Assembly: GCA_015501075.1 (NCBI GenBank)
Contig: JADNYJ010000290.1
Span: forward strand, 1-41,459
From: Gymnopilus junonius
Taxonomy: Eukaryota; Basidiomycota; Agaricomycetes; Agaricales; Galerinaceae
Direction of reading: 5' to 3'
Length of the DNA stretch: 41,459 bases
How positions within the stretch are numbered: position 1 is the stretch's first letter; each line of letters starts with the position of its first letter. A program made the position numbers and the translations under genes. Below the pieces are notes generated by a model that made no database searches, was not told the origin of the DNA, and saw nothing but the letters and a program-made list of their open reading frames with translations. Of the stretch, positions 39,190 through 41,459 are shown piece by piece.

Positions 39190-41459
39190 ATGGCGCCCTC
39201 CAACAGCCTGCAGATCCCCAATGCTATCGACAGCACGACAGCCAGCAGCGGCACACCTTCCTCGCGGCATTACAACACCAGCAATGGCTCCCCCAACACC
39301 AACACCGGCGCACGGCCCACCTCCGTCGCTGTCCCCAGCAGCACCGCCCCGCCCTCCTCCGCCTCCTCCTCCGCAGGCAACGCGCGTCCCACACCGTCGT
39401 CTCCCCACCCAACACCACCATCAACAGCATCACCACCACTCCCAGCGTGATCCCTCCCAGGACCCCTCCTCTCCCTCTTCTGCCGTCCCCCCCACACCGT
39501 CCTCGCAGCCTTTCGCCGACGTGTACTCCCACCCCGCGGCGGTGGCGTATGCGGCTGCGCACCCCCGCCGGACTATCCCCAAGTTCGGCCCGTATCTGCT
39601 GCTGCAGACGCTCGGGGAGGGCGAGTTTGGCAAGGTCAAGTTGGGGCTGCGTAGTCAGTGGGGGGAGGAGGTCGCGGTCAAGTTGATTCGGAGGGGGAAT
39701 GTGGATAGTACGCTTAGGATGAGTAAGGTCGAAAGGGAGATTGAGGTGTTGAAGGTATGTTTTTTTTTCCTTACGAATGATTTTCATGATTCATTACATT
39801 GCTAATACTCTCTTCTTCGCAGACCCTCAAACACCCCAACATCGTCCGTCTCTACGACGTGATCGAAACCGACAAATACATCGGCATCATCCTCGAATAC
39901 GCCTCGGGCGGCGAACTCTTCGACCACATCCTCGCGCACAGGTACCTCAAAGAAAAAGACGCCGCGAAGCTCTTCTCCCAACTCATCTCGGGCGTCTGGT
40001 ACATCCACCAAAAAAAGATCGTCCACCGCGATTTGAAACTCGAAAACCTCCTCCTCGACCGTAACCGCAACGTCATCATCACCGACTTTGGGTTCGCCAA
40101 CCGGTTCGAGCATAAAGCCGACGATCTCATGCAGACGAGCTGTGGCAAGCCCGTGTTATGCTGCCCCTGAGCTGGTCATCAGCGAGGGCCTGTATGTCGG
40201 CTCCGCGGTGGATATTTGGTCTTGTGGGGTTATCCTGTACGCTATGCTCGCGGGGTACCTCCCCTTTGACGACGATCCTGCGAATCCGGACGGGGATAAT
40301 ATTAATCTGTTGTACAAATACATCGTGTCCACCCCTCTTAGCTTTCCGGAGTATATCTCGGCCGAAGCGAGGGATCTGCTAAGTATGATGCTCGTACCGG
40401 ACCCGACGAGGAGGACGAGTTTGGACGGGGTGATGCGCCATCCGTGGTTGGCCGCGTGGAGGGGCCAGGAGAGGAGGGACGGGGTCCCCGCGGCGTTTGG
40501 GAGGAGTGTGGATGAGTTGGAGAGGTGGGCGATGGAGTTGCATCAGCAGAAGAGATTGGCGTATCAGAGGCAGATGAGGGCGAGTGCGCAGGCGCAGCAG
40601 CATGGTGGGTCGGGTGCGAGTGCGGGGCATCAGTCTATGCAGTCGCAGATTCAGTATCAGTCTCAACCCCAGCCATCCCAGCAACAACAACAGCAGCAGC
40701 AGGTGCAACCAGGCATCGTCGCTCCCAGCCCCAGCCGCTCCCAATCCCACCGCACAGACGCAGCCTACATCCCCATCCCCGGACGCAGTCACTCGACTCA
40801 ACCAGAATATCACTCGACTCCACCTCAACCCGAATACCTATACGACTCCTCCGCAGATCAAAATGTGTCATTACTCTCTTCCCCCCTTCTAGTGCCTACG
40901 GTGCCGAATACGCCTACTCAGGGACAAGGACAAACACAAGGACAGGGAGGTAAGAAGAAAGTATACGGCAGTCCAAGCGCTGGGATTGAACGATGATGAT
41001 CCGTTCGCTGCGCCCTCTCACTCTTCTGCTTCTGCTTCTGCTTCTGCTGCGAACAATGCCACCGCTGATAATGGCATGACGGCCTTGTCGCCCGCACCTC
41101 CTTCCTCTGCAGCTCTCAGCCAACGCTAAAGGCCACAAATCCACCAACTCGGGTTCGGGGGGCAGGGGGTGGGTTCAGACATACGATTCAAGTGGAGTAT
41201 GATGAACCTAGAGGCAGACGTCGGAGTAGTTCGCAGTCGAAAGGTGCTCAACCCTCAGGCTCAGGTTCCAGGGCAACAAGGGCCGGGGTCGCCGCCTAAA
41301 GAGGTTCACGCTCAGAGGGAGAAGGAGCGCAGGCCTTCCCAGAGCGGTGGGAAGCCTCTGCCGGCGTCGCCTCCCTCCTCCTCCTCCGCCACTCAAGCTG
41401 CTACGGCTACAGCTACAGCTACAACTGCTCACACTCAAGGACCTTCTCAAGCACAAGGA
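39190..41459 (+). CDS. Kin4-like Ser/Thr protein kinase (CAMKL group), reading frame broken several times, 3' end outside window
   Basis: The kinase domain is unmistakable: GEGEFGKV at 39614-39640, VAVK lysine at 39680-39682, HRDLKLEN at 40024-40047, DFGFAN at 40084-40101, APE at 40163-40171 and [10 protein letters not shown] after it. Sequence and domain order match fungal Kin4-type kinases, which in yeast act in spindle-position control. Proposed exons: 39190-39330, 39377-39754 and 39823 onward. The 68-nt intron at 39755-39822 is firm; the first one (39331-39376) and the start are uncertain, since a frame from 39221 reads through. One extra base at about 40147 breaks the frame exactly between TSCG and SPCYAAPE in the activation segment. 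Four further frame changes follow near 40950-40979, 41108-41125, 41150-41176 and 41255-41275. The C-terminal Gln-, Ser- and Ala-rich tail runs off the window. Confidence 0.8.

Noticed and set aside
40950..40971. GTAAGA...GGCAG segment that would act as a frame-restoring intron in the kinase gene
   Set aside because: At 22 nt it is far too short for a spliceosomal intron; a sequence or mutational indel is more likely.
1..41459. CRISPR arrays, bacterial operons, riboswitches or prophage
   Set aside because: No regular repeat-spacer pattern or ribosome-binding-site spacing; spliceosomal introns throughout show a eukaryotic nuclear sequence. The hairpin row at 15928-16442 has unequal units and is not a CRISPR array.

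Overview
The window looks like nuclear DNA of a filamentous basidiomycete, most likely an Agaricomycete. Coding exons are split by short GT-AG introns (mostly 46-90 nt), genes lie close together on both strands, and the protein set fits: an RTA1-family transporter, a seven-helix protein of the mushroom type, F-box and MYND proteins, an acetamidase-type amidase, a Crinkler-like protein fused to an HNH nuclease, and CACTA-like and TA-target MITEs. No tRNA, rRNA, CRISPR array or bacterial-style operon was seen. All gene models come from reading frames, splice signals and remembered family motifs; no database search was possible.

Layout. 1-10 kb: 3' part of a membrane protein gene (+), an APH-family kinase-like gene (+), an unknown gene (-), an RTA1 gene (+), and the translation factor eIF2D/Tma64 (-), whose introns are swollen by polypyrimidine sequence. 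10.5-19.3 kb is the accessory region. Two paralogous genes with Crinkler-like N-terminal domains stand head to head. A 681-bp CACTG-ended fold-back element lies between them. The right-hand gene also encodes an HNH nuclease domain, but its two halves are separated by a 3,252-bp element with perfect 34-bp terminal inverted repeats and a 6-bp target duplication. A 347-bp TA-flanked MITE follows. 20-27 kb: an integrase-type zinc-finger protein (-), a MYND protein (-), histone H2A.Z (-) and a seven-helix protein (+). 27.5-41.5 kb: a full-length paralogue of the first membrane protein (-), an 11-exon amidase (-), an F-box gene (+), a multi-pass membrane protein (+) and a Kin4-like kinase (+) whose reading frame breaks about five times towards the window end.

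The most interesting object is the 3.25-kb element at 14927-18178. It sits in the coding region of the Crinkler-HNH gene, and the frame matches across the site in two independent ways. Removing the element plus one target copy leaves an open frame. A splice donor inside its left terminal repeat and an acceptor formed by its right target duplication would also join in frame. The element could therefore be tolerated as a large intron. Inside it are a TTCCC/GGGAA subterminal array with a period of about 21 bp, a row of short hairpins with related TTCAAC-type loops but different stems, and an apparently intact four-exon gene of 136 codons on the opposite strand.
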